Below, piece after piece: positions 51,811 through 62,568 of a DNA stretch of 64,000 bases. Each line of letters starts with the position of its first letter. Position 1 is the first letter of the stretch. The notes below the pieces were generated by a model. The model was not told the origin of the DNA and searched no databases. It was given only the letters and a program-made list of their open reading frames with translations. The stretch comes from Romboutsia ilealis. Lineage in GTDB: Bacteria > Bacillota > Clostridia > Peptostreptococcales > Peptostreptococcaceae. The translations under genes and the position numbers were made by a program. The DNA lies in assembly GCF_900015215.1 (NCBI RefSeq), contig NZ_LN555523.1:2500947-2564946 (forward strand), in the 5' to 3' direction.

Positions 51811-52617
51811 ATGGGTCAAAAGGTTAATCCACACGGACTAAGAGTCGGTGTTATAAAAGATTGGGACTCAAGATGGTTCACAACTGATAAGAAAGAATTC
51901 GGAAACTTATTATTAGAAGACCATAATGTACGTAATTTCTTAAAGAAAAGATTATACTCAGCTGGAGTTGCTAAGATAGAAATAGAAAGATCAGCTAACA
52001 AATTAAAATTAGACTTACACGTTGCTAAGCCAGGTGTAGTTATAGGAAAAGCTGGTGCTGGAATAGACGCATTAAAAGCTGAATTAGAAAAAATGACTAA
52101 GAAAACTGTAATAGTTAACATAGTTGAAGTAAGAAACCCTGATAAGGATGCTCAATTAGTAGCAGAAAATATAGCGTTAGCTATAGAAAGAAGGGTTGCA
52201 TTCAGAAGAGCTATGAAGCAAGCTATACAAAGAGCTATGAAGTCAGGAGTTAAAGGTATAAAAGTATCTGCTTCTGGTAGATTAGGTGGAGCTGAAATGG
52301 CTAGAACTGAAGGATACAGCGAAGGAAATGTTCCTTTACAAACATTAAGAGCTGATATAAACTATGGTTTCGCTGAGGCTAACACTACTTACGGAAAAAC
52401 TGGTATAAAAGTTTGGATATGCAACGGAGAAGTTTTACCAACTAAGAGTGGTGTAAACCCAAGAGAAGAAAGAAGAAACGATAGAAGAGATAATAAGAGA
52501 AACGATAGAAGAGATAACAGAAGAAACAACAGAAGAGGAAATGATAATAGAGGAAACAATAGAGGACAAAGACCTCAAGGATCAAGACCTCAAAGAACTG
52601 AAAACAAAGGAAACTAA
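51811..52617 (+). CDS. rpsC: 30S ribosomal protein S3 with long Arg/Asn-rich tail
   Basis: A 268-residue mRNA-entry protein. The normal part (about residues 1-216) starts [20 protein letters not shown] and has the KH domain ([19 protein letters not shown]). About 50 extra C-terminal residues follow, made almost only of R, N, D, G and Q, such as [16 protein letters not shown] and [14 protein letters not shown]. Firmicutes S3 is usually near 220 residues. The tail is in frame, has the codons of its neighbours, and ends 31 nt before rplP, so it is not an obvious frameshift artefact. Confidence 0.96.
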   Translation: MGQKVNPHGLRVGVIKDWDSRWFTTDKKEFGNLLLEDHNVRNFLKKRLYSAGVAKIEIERSANKLKLDLHVAKPGVVIGKAGAGIDALKAELEKMTKKTVIVNIVEVRNPDKDAQLVAENIALAIERRVAFRRAMKQAIQRAMKSGVKGIKVSASGRLGGAEMARTEGYSEGNVPLQTLRADINYGFAEANTTYGKTGIKVWICNGEVLPTKSGVNPREERRNDRRDNKRNDRRDNRRNNRRGNDNRGNNRGQRPQGSRPQRTENKGN

Positions 52618-52648
52618 TAAATAAGGTTCAAGGAAGGAGGAAATACTC

Positions 52649-53080
52649 ATGTTAATGCCAAAAAGAGTAAAACGTCGTAGAGTTCACAGAGGAAGCATGG
52701 CTGGGAAGGCTCAAAAAGGTAATAAAGTTACTTACGGAGAGTTCGGATTAGTTGCAATGGAAGCTTCTTGGATAACTTCTAACCAAATAGAAGCTGCCAG
52801 AATCGCGATGACAAGATCAATAAAAAGAGGCGGGAAAGTTTGGATAAAAATATTCCCTCATAAGCCTGTAACAAGAAAACCAGCTGAAACTCGTATGGGG
52901 GCTGGTAAAGGTTCTCCAGAATACTGGGTAGCAGTAGTTAAGCCAGGAAGAGTTATGTTCGAATTAGCAGGTGTTTCTGAAGATAAAGCTAGAGAAGCTA
53001 TGAGACTTGCAATGCATAAACTTCCAGTTAAATGTAAGTTTGTAAAAAGAGAAGATTTAGAAGTAAAGGGTGGTGAATAG
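52649..53080 (+). CDS. rplP: 50S ribosomal protein L16
   Basis: A 143-residue protein at the A-site side of the large subunit. The start [17 protein letters not shown] and [20 protein letters not shown] are standard. Its stop lies one base before the rpmC start. Confidence 0.97.
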   Translation: MLMPKRVKRRRVHRGSMAGKAQKGNKVTYGEFGLVAMEASWITSNQIEAARIAMTRSIKRGGKVWIKIFPHKPVTRKPAETRMGAGKGSPEYWVAVVKPGRVMFELAGVSEDKAREAMRLAMHKLPVKCKFVKREDLEVKGGE

Positions 53081-53081
53081 G

Positions 53082-53285
53082 ATGCAAGCTAAAGAATTAA
53101 AGAGTTTAACAAGCGAAGAGCTAATGAACAAGTTAAATGACTTCAAAAGTGAATTATTTAGCTTAAGATTCCAATTAGCTACTGGTCAATTAGAAAATAC
53201 AGCTAGAATAAAATTCGTTAAAAAGGATATAGCTAGAGTTAAGACTGTCCTTGCTGAAAGAAAGTTAAACGAAACTAGAGCTTAA
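53082..53285 (+). CDS. rpmC: 50S ribosomal protein L29
   Basis: A 67-residue helical hairpin protein at the tunnel exit. [18 protein letters not shown] and [19 protein letters not shown] are family-typical. ATG 53082 follows GGGTGG and the rplP stop by one base; a GTG at 53070, inside rplP, is rejected. Confidence 0.96.
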   Translation: MQAKELKSLTSEELMNKLNDFKSELFSLRFQLATGQLENTARIKFVKKDIARVKTVLAERKLNETRA

Positions 53286-53307
53286 TTTGGAAAGGAGGCT
53301 TTTAAAC

Positions 53308-53562
53308 ATGGAAAGAGGAAGAAGAAAAGTTAGAATAGGCCGTGTTGTAAGTGACAAAATGGATAAAACTATAGTTGTTGCAGTTGAAGATTTCGTACGT
53401 CACCCATTATATAATAAGCCAGTTAAGAGAACTAAAAAGTTCAAGGCTCACGATGAACAAAATGTATGTAGAATCGGAGACAGAGTAAAAATAATGGAAA
53501 CTAGACCTTTATCAAAAGATAAGAGATTCAGATTAGTTGAAGTTGTTGAGAAAGTTAAGTAG
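53308..53562 (+). CDS. rpsQ: 30S ribosomal protein S17
   Basis: An 84-residue primary 16S binder with OB fold. [20 protein letters not shown] and the C-terminal [18 protein letters not shown] are standard. AAAGGAGGC lies 9 nt before the ATG; the longer frame from 53287 is rejected. Confidence 0.96.
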   Translation: MERGRRKVRIGRVVSDKMDKTIVVAVEDFVRHPLYNKPVKRTKKFKAHDEQNVCRIGDRVKIMETRPLSKDKRFRLVEVVEKVK

Positions 53563-53588
53563 TTTTTTGGAAAAGGAGGGATTACGAT

Positions 53589-53957
53589 ATGATACAACAA
53601 GAGACACGTCTAAGAGTTGCTGATAACTCTGGTGCAAAAGAAATACTATGTATACGTGTGCTAGGCGGAAGTAAAAGAAAATTTGGTAACATAGGCGACG
53701 TAATAGTTGCTACTGTTAAAAGTGCAACACCTGGTGGAGTTGTAAAAAAAGGTAAAGTTGTTAAAGCTGTTATAGTTAGAACAAAGCAAGGCGTAAGACG
53801 TAAAGACGGAAGTTATATATCTTTCGATGAAAACGCAGCTGTTATAATAAAAGACGACAAAACTCCAGTAGGAACTCGTATATTCGGGCCTGTTGCTAGA
53901 GAGTTAAGAGATAATGACTTTATGAAAATAGTTTCTCTTGCTCCAGAAGTACTATAA
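53589..53957 (+). CDS. rplN: 50S ribosomal protein L14
   Basis: A 122-residue subunit-interface protein, starting [18 protein letters not shown] and ending in the usual [12 protein letters not shown]. It forms bridges to 16S rRNA. It has a GGAGGG ribosome-binding site and lies in the usual S17-L14-L24 order. Confidence 0.97.
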   Translation: MIQQETRLRVADNSGAKEILCIRVLGGSKRKFGNIGDVIVATVKSATPGGVVKKGKVVKAVIVRTKQGVRRKDGSYISFDENAAVIIKDDKTPVGTRIFGPVARELRDNDFMKIVSLAPEVL

Positions 53958-53976
53958 TAAGGAGGTGCAATAGGAC

Positions 53977-54285
53977 ATGATGCGTGTTAAAAAAGGTGAT
54001 ACTGTTGTAGTTATAGCAGGTAAAGATAAAGGTAAAAAAGGTACAGTTGTTAAAGTTATGCCTAAAACTAACAGAGTTGTAGTTGAAGGAGTTAACGTAA
54101 TAACTAAGCACCAAAAGCCAAATGCTATGAACCCACAAGGTGGAATAGTAAACAAAGAAGCTTCAATACACATATCTAACGTAATGCCACTTGATCCTGA
54201 AACAGGAAAAGGAACAAGAGTTAGATTTGAAATGAAGGATGGAAAAAAAGTAAGAGTAGCAGTTAAGAGCGGAAAAGAAATATAA
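53977..54285 (+). CDS. rplX: 50S ribosomal protein L24
   Basis: A 102-residue assembly-initiator protein with a KOW motif ([20 protein letters not shown]). Two adjacent ATG codons (53977, 53980) are possible starts; the first is better spaced from AGGAGG. Confidence 0.96.
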   Translation: MMRVKKGDTVVVIAGKDKGKKGTVVKVMPKTNRVVVEGVNVITKHQKPNAMNPQGGIVNKEASIHISNVMPLDPETGKGTRVRFEMKDGKKVRVAVKSGKEI

Positions 54286-54310
54286 TATAGCTTGAAAGGA
54301 GGGACCTTAA

Positions 54311-54853
54311 ATGGCTTCTAGATTACAAGAAAAATACATGAAAGAAGTTGCTCCTGCTTTAATGGAGAAATTTGGATACAAAAACGTTATGGAAATACCT
54401 AAGTTAGATAAGATAGTTATAAACATGGGTATAGGTGATGCTAGAGAAAATCCAAAAGGATTAGAAAAAGCTGTAGAAGAAATGGAAATAATATCTGGAC
54501 AAAAACCAGTTATAACTAGAGCTAGAAAATCAGTTGCTAACTTCAAATTAAGAGAAGGAATGCCAATAGGAGCAAAAGTTACATTAAGAGCTGACAAAAT
54601 GTTCTACTTTATGGACAAGTTAGTTTCTGTATCTTTACCAAGAGTTAGAGACTTCAGAGGAGTTAATGCTAACGCATTCGATGGTAGAGGAAACTATGCT
54701 TTAGGTGTTAAAGAGCAATTAATATTCCCTGAAATAGAATACGATAAGGTAGACAAAGTAAGAGGAATGGATATAATATTCGTTACGACTGCAAAGACTG
54801 ACGAAGAAGCACGTGAATTATTAAAATTATTAGGAATGCCGTTTTCTAAGTAA
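54311..54853 (+). CDS. rplE: 50S ribosomal protein L5
   Basis: A 180-residue protein that carries 5S rRNA into the large subunit. [18 protein letters not shown] and [20 protein letters not shown] are conserved. GAAAGGAGGG lies upstream of the ATG. Confidence 0.97.
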   Translation: MASRLQEKYMKEVAPALMEKFGYKNVMEIPKLDKIVINMGIGDARENPKGLEKAVEEMEIISGQKPVITRARKSVANFKLREGMPIGAKVTLRADKMFYFMDKLVSVSLPRVRDFRGVNANAFDGRGNYALGVKEQLIFPEIEYDKVDKVRGMDIIFVTTAKTDEEARELLKLLGMPFSK

Positions 54854-54900
54854 GCTTAGAAAAGGACATTTTCTAAGTTAATTATGAAGGAGGGATTCCA

Positions 54901-55086
54901 GTGGCTAGAAAAGCGATGGTTGTAAAGCAACAAAGAAAGCAAAAGTACGCTACTAGAGAATACACTAGATGTACTATATGTGGTAGACCACATTCGGTTT
55001 TAAGAAAATTCGGTATATGCCGTATATGCTTCAGAGAATTAGCTTATAAAGGTCAAATACCTGGTGTAAGAAAAGCAAGCTGGTAG
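54901..55086 (+). CDS. rpsZ: 30S ribosomal protein S14, zinc type (type Z)
   Basis: A 61-residue protein with a zinc finger of C24-x2-C27 and C40-x2-C43 ([16 protein letters not shown]). The start is GTG at 54901 with GGAGGG upstream. This is the zinc-dependent S14; a zinc-free paralogue, if present, lies elsewhere. Confidence 0.97.
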   Translation: MARKAMVVKQQRKQKYATREYTRCTICGRPHSVLRKFGICRICFRELAYKGQIPGVRKASW

Positions 55087-55118
55087 AAGCTTGACCAAAA
55101 TGGAAGGAGGGTTTCAAT

Positions 55119-55517
55119 ATGACAATGACAGATCCAATAGCGGATATGCTAACTCGTATAAGAAATGCTAACGTTGTTAAGCATGAAACTGTTGATGTTC
55201 CTGCATCTAATATGAAGAAAGAATTATCTAGAATCTTATTAGAAGAAGGTTTCATCAGAGGTTACGATGTTATAGAAGATGGAAAGCAAGGAATAATAAG
55301 AATACAATTAAAGTACGGACAAACTGGCGAAAGAGTTATATCAGGACTTAAGAGAATATCTAAGCCTGGTATGAGAGTTTATGCTGACAAGCATGAAGTG
55401 CCAAGAGTATTAAACGGATTAGGTATATCAATAATATCTACTTCAAAAGGGATATTAACTGATAAGCAAGCTAGAAAAGAAAATGTTGGTGGAGAAGTAA
55501 TCTGCTACGTTTGGTAA
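55119..55517 (+). CDS. rpsH: 30S ribosomal protein S8
   Basis: A 132-residue primary binder of the 16S central domain. [16 protein letters not shown] and the C-terminal [20 protein letters not shown] are standard. The ATG at 55119 is better spaced from GGAGGG than one two codons later. In E. coli S8 represses the spc operon. Confidence 0.97.
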   Translation: MTMTDPIADMLTRIRNANVVKHETVDVPASNMKKELSRILLEEGFIRGYDVIEDGKQGIIRIQLKYGQTGERVISGLKRISKPGMRVYADKHEVPRVLNGLGISIISTSKGILTDKQARKENVGGEVICYVW

Positions 55518-55547
55518 TATAAACGAACAATGTAAGGAGGTGCGACT

Positions 55548-56090
55548 ATGTCAAGAATAGGTGTTAAGCCAATAACTGTGCCTGCAGGAGTTGAAGTTAC
55601 TATAGCTGAAGGAAATTTAGTTACAGTAAAAGGACCAAAAGGTACATTAACTAAGAAATTTGATGCTGCTATAAGCATAAAGCAAGAAGAAAATACTATA
55701 ACTGTTGAAAGACCTACAAACAATAAGCAACATAGATCTTTACACGGATTAACTAGAACTTTATTAGACAATATGGTTATAGGTGTTACTAACGGTTTCG
55801 AAAAGAAATTAGAATTAGTTGGTGTTGGATACAGAGCTCAAAAGCAAGGAAAGAAATTAGTTATGAACTTAGGATACTCTCATCCAGTAGAGATGGAAGA
55901 TCCAGAAGGATTAACAGTTGAAGTTCCTAACCAAACTGAGTTAATAGTAAAAGGTATAGACAAGCAATTAGTAGGAAACTACGCTGCTAAGATAAGAGAC
56001 TGGAGAAAGCCAGAACCATACAAAGGTAAAGGTATAAGATACGCTGGTGAAGTTGTAAGACGTAAAGAAGGTAAAACTGGTAAGAAATAA
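55548..56090 (+). CDS. rplF: 50S ribosomal protein L6
   Basis: A 180-residue protein of two related domains near the factor-binding site. The start [17 protein letters not shown] and the C-terminal [20 protein letters not shown] are standard. AAGGAGGTGC precedes the ATG. Confidence 0.97.
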   Translation: MSRIGVKPITVPAGVEVTIAEGNLVTVKGPKGTLTKKFDAAISIKQEENTITVERPTNNKQHRSLHGLTRTLLDNMVIGVTNGFEKKLELVGVGYRAQKQGKKLVMNLGYSHPVEMEDPEGLTVEVPNQTELIVKGIDKQLVGNYAAKIRDWRKPEPYKGKGIRYAGEVVRRKEGKTGKK

Positions 56091-56124
56091 TACCAAACTT
56101 AAACACTAGAAAGGAGTGGGCCTG

Positions 56125-56493
56125 ATGTTAAAGAAAGCTGATAAGAATGCTAACAGACTTCAAAGACACAAAAGAGTTAGAAGAAAGATAACTGGAACTA
56201 CTCAAAGACCAAGATTATGTGTATTCAGAAGTTCTAACAATATATATGCTCAAATAATAGATGATGCTAATAGAGTTACTCTTACAGCTGCATCTTCTTT
56301 AGATGCAGAAGTAAAAGGTGCTGTTAACCACGGTGGAAACAAAGAAGCAGCTAAAATGGTCGGAGCAATGATCGCTAAGAGAGCTATAGAAAAAGGAATC
56401 ACTGAAGTTGTATTTGACAGAGGTGGATACTTATATCACGGTAGAGTTCAAGTTTTAGCAGAAGCTGCTAGAGAAGCTGGACTTAAGTTCTAA
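56125..56493 (+). CDS. rplR: 50S ribosomal protein L18
   Basis: A 122-residue 5S rRNA-binding protein. [20 protein letters not shown] opens the conserved region and [20 protein letters not shown] ends it. ATG 56125 follows AAGGAGTGGGCCTG; a GTG at 56116 lies in the ribosome-binding site. Confidence 0.97.
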   Translation: MLKKADKNANRLQRHKRVRRKITGTTQRPRLCVFRSSNNIYAQIIDDANRVTLTAASSLDAEVKGAVNHGGNKEAAKMVGAMIAKRAIEKGITEVVFDRGGYLYHGRVQVLAEAAREAGLKF

Positions 56494-56523
56494 TTATAAA
56501 AGAAACAAAGGAGGGAAATGCAC

Positions 56524-57033
56524 ATGTTACGTCGTAAGCCGATAGATGCAAGACAACTTGACTTAAAAGAAACAGTTGTTGAAGTTAGACGTGTTACTAA
56601 AGTTGTAAAAGGTGGTAGAAACTTCAGATTTGCAGCGTTAGTAGTAGTTGGAGATGAAAACGGACACGTTGGTGTTGGTACTGGTAAAGCAATGGAAGTA
56701 CCAGACGCAATAAAGAAAGCTGTAGAAGATGCTAAGAAGAATCTTATACATGTACCAAGAGTTGGTACAACAATACCTCACGAAGTTAACGGACACTTCG
56801 GTGCTGGTAAAATATTAATAATGCCTGCTAAGCAAGGTACAGGGGTTATAGCTGGTGGACCTGCTAGAGCTGTACTTGAGTTAGCTGGATTAACAGACGT
56901 TAGAGCTAAATCTTTAGGATCTAACAACCCAAGAAACATGGTAAATGCTACAATAGAAGGACTTAACTCTCTAAAGACAGTTGAAGATATAGCTAAACTT
57001 AGAGGAAAAAAAGTTGAAGAACTTCTAGGGTAA
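56524..57033 (+). CDS. rpsE: 30S ribosomal protein S5
   Basis: A 169-residue protein of the mRNA entry tunnel, with the dsRBD-like S5 fold. [20 protein letters not shown] contains the loop where spectinomycin-resistance changes occur. The second ATG (56524) is chosen because the first (56518) nearly touches the GGAGGG site. Confidence 0.96.
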   Translation: MLRRKPIDARQLDLKETVVEVRRVTKVVKGGRNFRFAALVVVGDENGHVGVGTGKAMEVPDAIKKAVEDAKKNLIHVPRVGTTIPHEVNGHFGAGKILIMPAKQGTGVIAGGPARAVLELAGLTDVRAKSLGSNNPRNMVNATIEGLNSLKTVEDIAKLRGKKVEELLG

Positions 57034-57047
57034 GGAGGTAGTGAAAG

Positions 57048-57233
57048 ATGGCTAAATTACAAATAAAATTAGTTAGAAGTACAATAGGAACTACTCCTAA
57101 CCAAAGAAAGAACGTTGAAGCGTTAGGATTAAGAAAAAGAGAACAAGTAGTTGTTAAAGAAGATAATGCCCAAATAAGAGGGATGATAACAAAAGTTAAG
57201 CATTTAGTTGAAGTAACTGAAATAGCTGAGTAA
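57048..57233 (+). CDS. rpmD: 50S ribosomal protein L30
   Basis: A 61-residue protein. [20 protein letters not shown] and [20 protein letters not shown] match the bacterial short form. It lies 14 nt after rpsE with AAGGAGG upstream. Confidence 0.97.
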   Translation: MAKLQIKLVRSTIGTTPNQRKNVEALGLRKREQVVVKEDNAQIRGMITKVKHLVEVTEIAE

Positions 57234-57266
57234 TAATAACAGAAGTACGATAAGGAGGTGCAATCC

Positions 57267-57710
57267 ATGAAGTTACATGAGTTAAAACCTGCTAAAGGTG
57301 CAGTAAAAGCTAAGAGAAGATTAGGTAGAGGTACTGCAACTGGACAAGGTAAAACTGCAGGACGTGGACAAAAAGGACAATGGTCTCGTTCAGGTGGTGG
57401 AGTTAGAGTTGGATTCGAAGGTGGTCAGATGCCACTTGCTAGAAGACTTCCTAAGAGAGGTTTCTCTAACCCAAATAAGAAAGTATTCACAGAAGTTAAT
57501 GTTGAATTATTAAACAGATTTGAAAATGGAACTATAGTAACTGCAGAATTATTAAAATCTACAGGAGCTATATCTAAAATAGAAAAAGACGGCGTTAAAA
57601 TCTTAGGCGAAGGAAACTTAGAAAGAGCTATAACAGTTCAAGCTGCTAAGTTCACTGCTTCAGCTCAAGAAAAAATAGAAAAAGCTGGAGGAAAGGCAGA
57701 ATTAGTTTAA
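57267..57710 (+). CDS. rplO: 50S ribosomal protein L15
   Basis: A 147-residue late-assembly protein. [18 protein letters not shown] and the glycine-rich [19 protein letters not shown] are family hallmarks. The ATG follows AAGGAGGTGC; the longer frame is rejected. Confidence 0.97.
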   Translation: MKLHELKPAKGAVKAKRRLGRGTATGQGKTAGRGQKGQWSRSGGGVRVGFEGGQMPLARRLPKRGFSNPNKKVFTEVNVELLNRFENGTIVTAELLKSTGAISKIEKDGVKILGEGNLERAITVQAAKFTASAQEKIEKAGGKAELV

Positions 57711-57754
57711 TCTAATCTGCTAACTCTTAGCCATTATAGGCGGGGTGAGTTAAC

Positions 57755-59023
57755 GTGCTGTCACAATTAAAACAAGCTTGGAAGCTTAAAGATGTAAGAA
57801 GAAAAATATTATATACTTTGATGATGATTGTAGTATTTAGGATAGGTGCAACAATACCTGTTCCTGGAGTAGATACAAGTATTATAAAGGGAATGGTTGA
57901 CTCAAATGGTCTTCTTTCCCTTTATAATATGTTTACTGGAGGATCATTCAGTCAGTTTACATTATTTGCTTTAGGTATAGGTCCTGCGATAACTGCATCT
58001 ATCATAATACAACTTCTAACTATAGGTTTTGAAGGTTTAGAAGAACTTCAAAAGTCTGGTGAAGAAGGTAAGAAAAAGATAAATAAATACACAAAATATA
58101 TAGCACTAGCATTAGCGTTTATACAAGCAATAGCTATTACATTAGGTATTGTTAAGTCAGCGTTAATATCAACGAGTGCATTCTTTATAATTACAGTTAT
58201 ATTAACATTAGTATCGGCAAGTATGCTTTTAATGTGGATAGGAGATAAAATTACTGAAAAAGGATTAGGTAATGGAAGCTCGATTATAATATTTATTGGT
58301 ATTATTTCAGGAATACCAAAAGATATTATATCAACTGTAAGTCTAGTAAAATCTGGAGATGTGAAAATATGGGCAGCAGTTGTGTTAGCAGTAGTAATAC
58401 TTATAACAATAGCAGCGGTTACATATATACAAGAAGCTACTAGAAAAATACCTGTACAATATGCTAAGAGAGTTGTTGGAAGAAAAATGTATGGAGGACA
58501 AAGTTCTCATATACCAATGAAAGTTAATCAATCAGGGGTTATTCCAGTAATCTTTGCTAGTTCGCTTTTAGCTTTTCCTCAAACTATAGCAATGTTCATG
58601 GGAGCAGATGCTCAAAACTTTGTTCGAACATATTTAAGCACTATGCAATCGCCAGGAGTTTGGATATATAGAACACTTGAAATTCTGTTGATAGTATTCT
58701 TCTCTTATTTCTATACTACAGTATCATTTAATACTGAAGATATAGCAAATAATATGAAAAATAATGGTGGATTTATACCAGGTATAAGACCAGGAAAACC
58801 TACTATAGATTATTTAAATAGAATATTATCAAGATTAACTCTAGCTGGAGCTTTATTCCTATCAGTTATAGTTATGATATCAGCGATTGTTATGTTCTTT
58901 ATGAAGATACAAATAACATTAGTTGGTACCTCATTACTAATAGTTGTTGGAGTTGCATTAGAGCTTAAGAGACAGTTAGAATCAAATTTAGTTATGAGAA
59001 CCTATCAGGGATTCTTAAAATAA
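57755..59023 (+). CDS. secY: preprotein translocase subunit SecY
   Basis: A 422-residue channel subunit with about ten transmembrane helices. The plug region follows FRIGATIPVPGVDT, and GIGPAITASIIIQLL is in helix 2. The cytosolic loop IPVQYAKRVVGRKMYGG binds SecA and ribosomes. The start is GTG at 57755. SecE is encoded at 32459. Its place after rplO and before adk is standard. Confidence 0.97.
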   Translation: MLSQLKQAWKLKDVRRKILYTLMMIVVFRIGATIPVPGVDTSIIKGMVDSNGLLSLYNMFTGGSFSQFTLFALGIGPAITASIIIQLLTIGFEGLEELQKSGEEGKKKINKYTKYIALALAFIQAIAITLGIVKSALISTSAFFIITVILTLVSASMLLMWIGDKITEKGLGNGSSIIIFIGIISGIPKDIISTVSLVKSGDVKIWAAVVLAVVILITIAAVTYIQEATRKIPVQYAKRVVGRKMYGGQSSHIPMKVNQSGVIPVIFASSLLAFPQTIAMFMGADAQNFVRTYLSTMQSPGVWIYRTLEILLIVFFSYFYTTVSFNTEDIANNMKNNGGFIPGIRPGKPTIDYLNRILSRLTLAGALFLSVIVMISAIVMFFMKIQITLVGTSLLIVVGVALELKRQLESNLVMRTYQGFLK

Positions 59024-59038
59024 ATTGGAGATGATAAT

Positions 59039-59689
59039 ATGAGAATAATATTACTTGGACCTCCTGGTGCCGGTAAAGGTACACAAGCAGCTGGTATTGT
59101 AGATAAATACAAAATACCTCATATATCAACAGGAGATATATTCAGAAAGAATATAAAAGAAGGAACAGATCTTGGTAAGAAGGCCAAAGAATACATGGAT
59201 CAAGGATTATTAGTACCAGATGAGTTAACTGTAGGTTTAGTTACAGACAGAATAACTCAAGATGACTGTAAAAATGGATTTATGTTAGATGGTTTCCCAA
59301 GAAATGTATCTCAAGCACAACATTTAGATACGTTCTTAAAAGAAACTAATATAGCTTTAGATAAGGTAGTTAATATCGAAGTTGATAAAGAAATATTAGT
59401 TGGAAGAGCTGTAGGAAGAAGAATATGTAAATCTTGCGGAGCTACGTATCATGTTGAGTTTAATTCTCCTAAAGAAGATGGTATATGTGATGTATGCCAA
59501 GGAGAACTTTACCAAAGAGCAGATGATAATGAAGAGACTGTATCAAAAAGAATACAAGTATATTTAGATGAAACAAAACCATTAGTAGACTATTATAGTT
59601 CTCAAGGTATAATAGCTAATATAAATGGTCAACAATCTATAGAAAAAGTATTTGAAGACATAGTTAATGCTCTAGGATGTGAGAAATAA
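59039..59689 (+). CDS. adk: adenylate kinase, zinc-LID type
   Basis: A 216-residue enzyme interconverting ATP, ADP and AMP. The P-loop [10 protein letters not shown] (7-16) and DGFPR are present. The LID domain has a zinc site: CKSCGATYH and then CDVC (about 130-153), typical of Gram-positives. The stop overlaps the map start by one base. Confidence 0.97.
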   Translation: MRIILLGPPGAGKGTQAAGIVDKYKIPHISTGDIFRKNIKEGTDLGKKAKEYMDQGLLVPDELTVGLVTDRITQDDCKNGFMLDGFPRNVSQAQHLDTFLKETNIALDKVVNIEVDKEILVGRAVGRRICKSCGATYHVEFNSPKEDGICDVCQGELYQRADDNEETVSKRIQVYLDETKPLVDYYSSQGIIANINGQQSIEKVFEDIVNALGCEK

Positions 59690-60435
59690 TGATTATTATA
59701 AAATCACAAAAAGAAATTGAAATCATGAGGGAAGCAGGTAAAATAGTTGCCGAAACTCATGAGATCTTAAAGTCAGCGATAATTCCGGGAATATCTACTT
59801 TAGAGTTAGATAAAATAGCTGAAGAGAATATAAGAAAATACAATGCTATACCATCTTTTAAAGGATATGGAGGTTTTCCAGGTTCTATATGTGCTTCTAT
59901 AAATGAAGAAGTAGTGCATGGAATACCAGGAAATAAAATTTTAAAAGAAGGTGACATTGTAAGTTTAGATGTAGGAGCCTATTATAAAGGATATCATTCA
60001 GACTCTGCGAAGACTCACGGAGTAGGTATAATATCTGAAGAAGATAGGAAATTAATAGAAGTAGCAAAGGAAAGCTTCTATGAAGGCATAAAATTTGCTA
60101 AACTAGGATATAGATTATCTGATATCTCACACGCAATACAAGCACACGTTGAGAAACATGGTTTCTCAGTTGTTAGAGATTTAGTCGGGCATGGAGTGGG
60201 AATTGATCTTCATGAAGACCCTCAAATACCTAACTATGGCCCAGCTGGAAAAGGACCAAGACTTAAAGAAGGAATGGTCTTAGCTATAGAACCTATGATA
60301 AACGCTGGTCGTTATCATGTTAAGACTTTAGCTGATGGTTGGACTATTGTCACTGTAGATGGCAAAAAATCAGCTCATTATGAGCATACGATAGCAATAA
60401 CAAATGATGAACCTATAATATTATCAAGTCTATAG
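59689..60435 (+). CDS. map: methionine aminopeptidase, type I
   Basis: A 248-residue dimetal enzyme removing the initiator methionine. Metal ligands fit [16 protein letters not shown] (two Asp), [12 protein letters not shown] (His), AIEPM (Glu) and YEHTIAI (Glu). It overlaps adk by one base, so the two are translationally coupled. Confidence 0.97.
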   Translation: MIIIKSQKEIEIMREAGKIVAETHEILKSAIIPGISTLELDKIAEENIRKYNAIPSFKGYGGFPGSICASINEEVVHGIPGNKILKEGDIVSLDVGAYYKGYHSDSAKTHGVGIISEEDRKLIEVAKESFYEGIKFAKLGYRLSDISHAIQAHVEKHGFSVVRDLVGHGVGIDLHEDPQIPNYGPAGKGPRLKEGMVLAIEPMINAGRYHVKTLADGWTIVTVDGKKSAHYEHTIAITNDEPIILSSL

Positions 60436-60512
60436 TGACTGGATAAATAGGAAATATGCTATCAAAGTTAAGTCAATGATTTAACTTATCGAAATGGAGG
60501 TTTGGTTAGTTA

Positions 60513-60731
60513 ATGGCCAAAAAAGATGTTATAGAATTAGAAGGTACAGTTACTGAAAACTTACCTAATGCTATGTTTAAAGTTAAATTAGAAAATGGAC
60601 ATGAAGTATTATGTCACTTATCTGGAAAGCTAAGAATGAACTTCATAAGAATTCTTGAAGGTGATAAGGTGAACGTTGAACTTTCTCCATATGACCTTAC
60701 AAGAGGAAGAATTACTTGGCGTAAGAAGTAG
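60513..60731 (+). CDS. infA: translation initiation factor IF-1
   Basis: A 72-residue OB-fold factor binding the A site during initiation. [20 protein letters not shown] and [11 protein letters not shown] are typical. The GGAGG site is 12 nt before the ATG, somewhat long. The KOW protein gene often found between map and infA in Gram-positives is absent. Confidence 0.97.
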   Translation: MAKKDVIELEGTVTENLPNAMFKVKLENGHEVLCHLSGKLRMNFIRILEGDKVNVELSPYDLTRGRITWRKK

Positions 60732-60747
60732 ACTATTTAAATATTAG

Positions 60748-60879
<132 letters not shown>

Positions 60880-61029
60880 GAAATTATTACTAGTAATTTG
60901 TTGAAATTTATAGTATAATATAATACTGTGATAATAACAAAGGGTAGATTTTAATCGTAGATAAATCTATATTTAGATTGATATGATATTAAGATTTTAA
61001 CACTAAAATTAAGTGTAGGAGGTGCGAAT
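60880..61029 (+). other. spacer before rpsM, possible weak promoter
   Basis: At 150 nt this is the longest gap of the superoperon after the leader. It holds TATAAT (60919-60924) but only a poor -35, so an internal promoter is possible but unproven. Confidence 0.4.
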
Positions 61030-61401
61030 ATGGCAAGAATAGCTGGGGTAGATTTACCTAGAGAAAAAAGAGCGGAAATAGGCTTAACTTATATATACGG
61101 TATAGGGAAAGCAACTGCTAACGAAATATTAGCTAAAGCTGAGATAGATCCTAACGTAAGAATAAAAGACTTATCTGAAGAGCAAGTTAACGAATTAAGA
61201 AAGATAATAGACAATGATTTCTTAGTTGAAGGTGACTTAAGAAGAGAGATAGCTTTAAATATAAAGAGATTAAGAGATATAAAATGTTACAGAGGTATGA
61301 GACATGCTAAAGGTCTTCCACTAAGAGGACAAAGAACTAAGACTAACGCTAGAACTAGAAAAGGTCCTAGAAAAACTGTATCTCGTAAGAAGAAGAAATA
61401 A
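61030..61401 (+). CDS. rpsM: 30S ribosomal protein S13
   Basis: A 123-residue head protein contacting the P-site tRNA. It starts [20 protein letters not shown] with [14 protein letters not shown], and ends in a basic tail ([19 protein letters not shown]). It opens the alpha operon part with AGGAGGTGCG upstream. Confidence 0.97.
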   Translation: MARIAGVDLPREKRAEIGLTYIYGIGKATANEILAKAEIDPNVRIKDLSEEQVNELRKIIDNDFLVEGDLRREIALNIKRLRDIKCYRGMRHAKGLPLRGQRTKTNARTRKGPRKTVSRKKKK

Positions 61402-61423
61402 TAATTAGATAGGAGGGAAAATA

Positions 61424-61822
61424 ATGGCTAAACCAAAAAAGAAAGTTACACGTGTAAGAAGAAGAGAACGTAAAAACATAGAACGTGGTCAAGCTCATAT
61501 ACAATCAACTTTCAACAACACAATAATAACTTTAACTGATGTTCACGGAAATGCTATATCAGCAGCATCTTCAGGACAATTAGGATTCAAAGGATCAAGA
61601 AAAGCTACTCCATTTGCTTCTCAAATGGCTGCAGAAACTGCTGCTAAAGCTGCAATGGAGCACGGATTAAAAACTGTTGAAGTATTCGTAAAAGGACCAG
61701 GTTCAGGAAGAGAAGCTGCAATAAGAGCTTTACAAGCAACTGGACTTGAAGTAACAATGATAAAAGACGTAACACCAATTCCTCACAATGGATGTAGACC
61801 ACCAAAGAGAAGAAGAGTGTAA
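61424..61822 (+). CDS. rpsK: 30S ribosomal protein S11
   Basis: A 132-residue platform protein near the E site. The [20 protein letters not shown] block and the C-terminal [16 protein letters not shown] are conserved. It has AGGAGGG upstream. Confidence 0.97.
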   Translation: MAKPKKKVTRVRRRERKNIERGQAHIQSTFNNTIITLTDVHGNAISAASSGQLGFKGSRKATPFASQMAAETAAKAAMEHGLKTVEVFVKGPGSGREAAIRALQATGLEVTMIKDVTPIPHNGCRPPKRRRV

Positions 61823-61855
61823 TTATATAACAAGTAAATTAGGAGGTGTAAAGAC

Positions 61856-62479
61856 ATGGCAAGATACACAGGTGCATCATGCAGACAATGCCGTAGAGAA
61901 GGAATGAAATTATTCCTTAAAGGTGAAAGATGTTATACTGATAAATGTGCTATAGTTACTAGAAACTATGCTCCAGGACAACATGGACAAGGAAGAAAGA
62001 AAGTTTCTGGCTATGGTTTACAATTAAGAGAAAAGCAAAAAGTTAAGAGAATATACGGAGTTTTAGAAACTCAATTCAGAAACTTATACGAGCGTGCTGA
62101 CAAAATGGCTGGTATGACAGGGGTTAACTTATTAAGTTTATTAGAAAGAAGATTAGACAATGTTGTTTACAGAATGGGATTAGCTTCATCTAGAAAAGAA
62201 GCTAGACAATTAGTTGGACACGGTCACTTCTTATTAAATGGACATAAAGCTGATATAGCTTCTATGACAGTTAAACCAGGTGATGTTATAACAGTTAAAG
62301 AAAGATCAAAATCTTCTGCTAAATTCAAAGCTTTAGTAGAAGCAAATACAAAGGTAGCTCCTAAGTGGTTAGAAACTAACTTAGAAGAAATGTCTGCTAA
62401 AGTTGTTGCTTTACCAACAAGAGAAGATATAGATCTTGAAATAGCAGAACACTTAATAATAGAGCTTTACTCTAAGTAA
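61856..62479 (+). CDS. rpsD: 30S ribosomal protein S4, zinc-binding form
   Basis: A 207-residue primary binder of 16S. The N-terminus keeps four cysteines (C9, C12, C26, C31), as in zinc-binding S4 proteins, and the S4 RNA-binding domain ([20 protein letters not shown]) is near 94-113. It lies inside the alpha operon here. A hairpin follows before rpoA. Confidence 0.96.
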   Translation: MARYTGASCRQCRREGMKLFLKGERCYTDKCAIVTRNYAPGQHGQGRKKVSGYGLQLREKQKVKRIYGVLETQFRNLYERADKMAGMTGVNLLSLLERRLDNVVYRMGLASSRKEARQLVGHGHFLLNGHKADIASMTVKPGDVITVKERSKSSAKFKALVEANTKVAPKWLETNLEEMSAKVVALPTREDIDLEIAEHLIIELYSK

Positions 62480-62491
62480 TAAGCATATTTT

Positions 62492-62516
62492 AAAGATAAC
62501 TTTTAAAGTTATCTTT
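62492..62516 (+). other. hairpin between rpsD and rpoA
   Basis: AAAGATAACTT pairs perfectly with AAGTTATCTTT around TTA. The tail GAAAAATTGTTT is not a clean T-run, so read-through into rpoA is likely and the hairpin may tune its level. Confidence 0.6.
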
Positions 62517-62568
62517 GAAAAATTGTTTACCCTCAGTGGATTAATAAATTTAAGGGAGGGTTTTGTCC

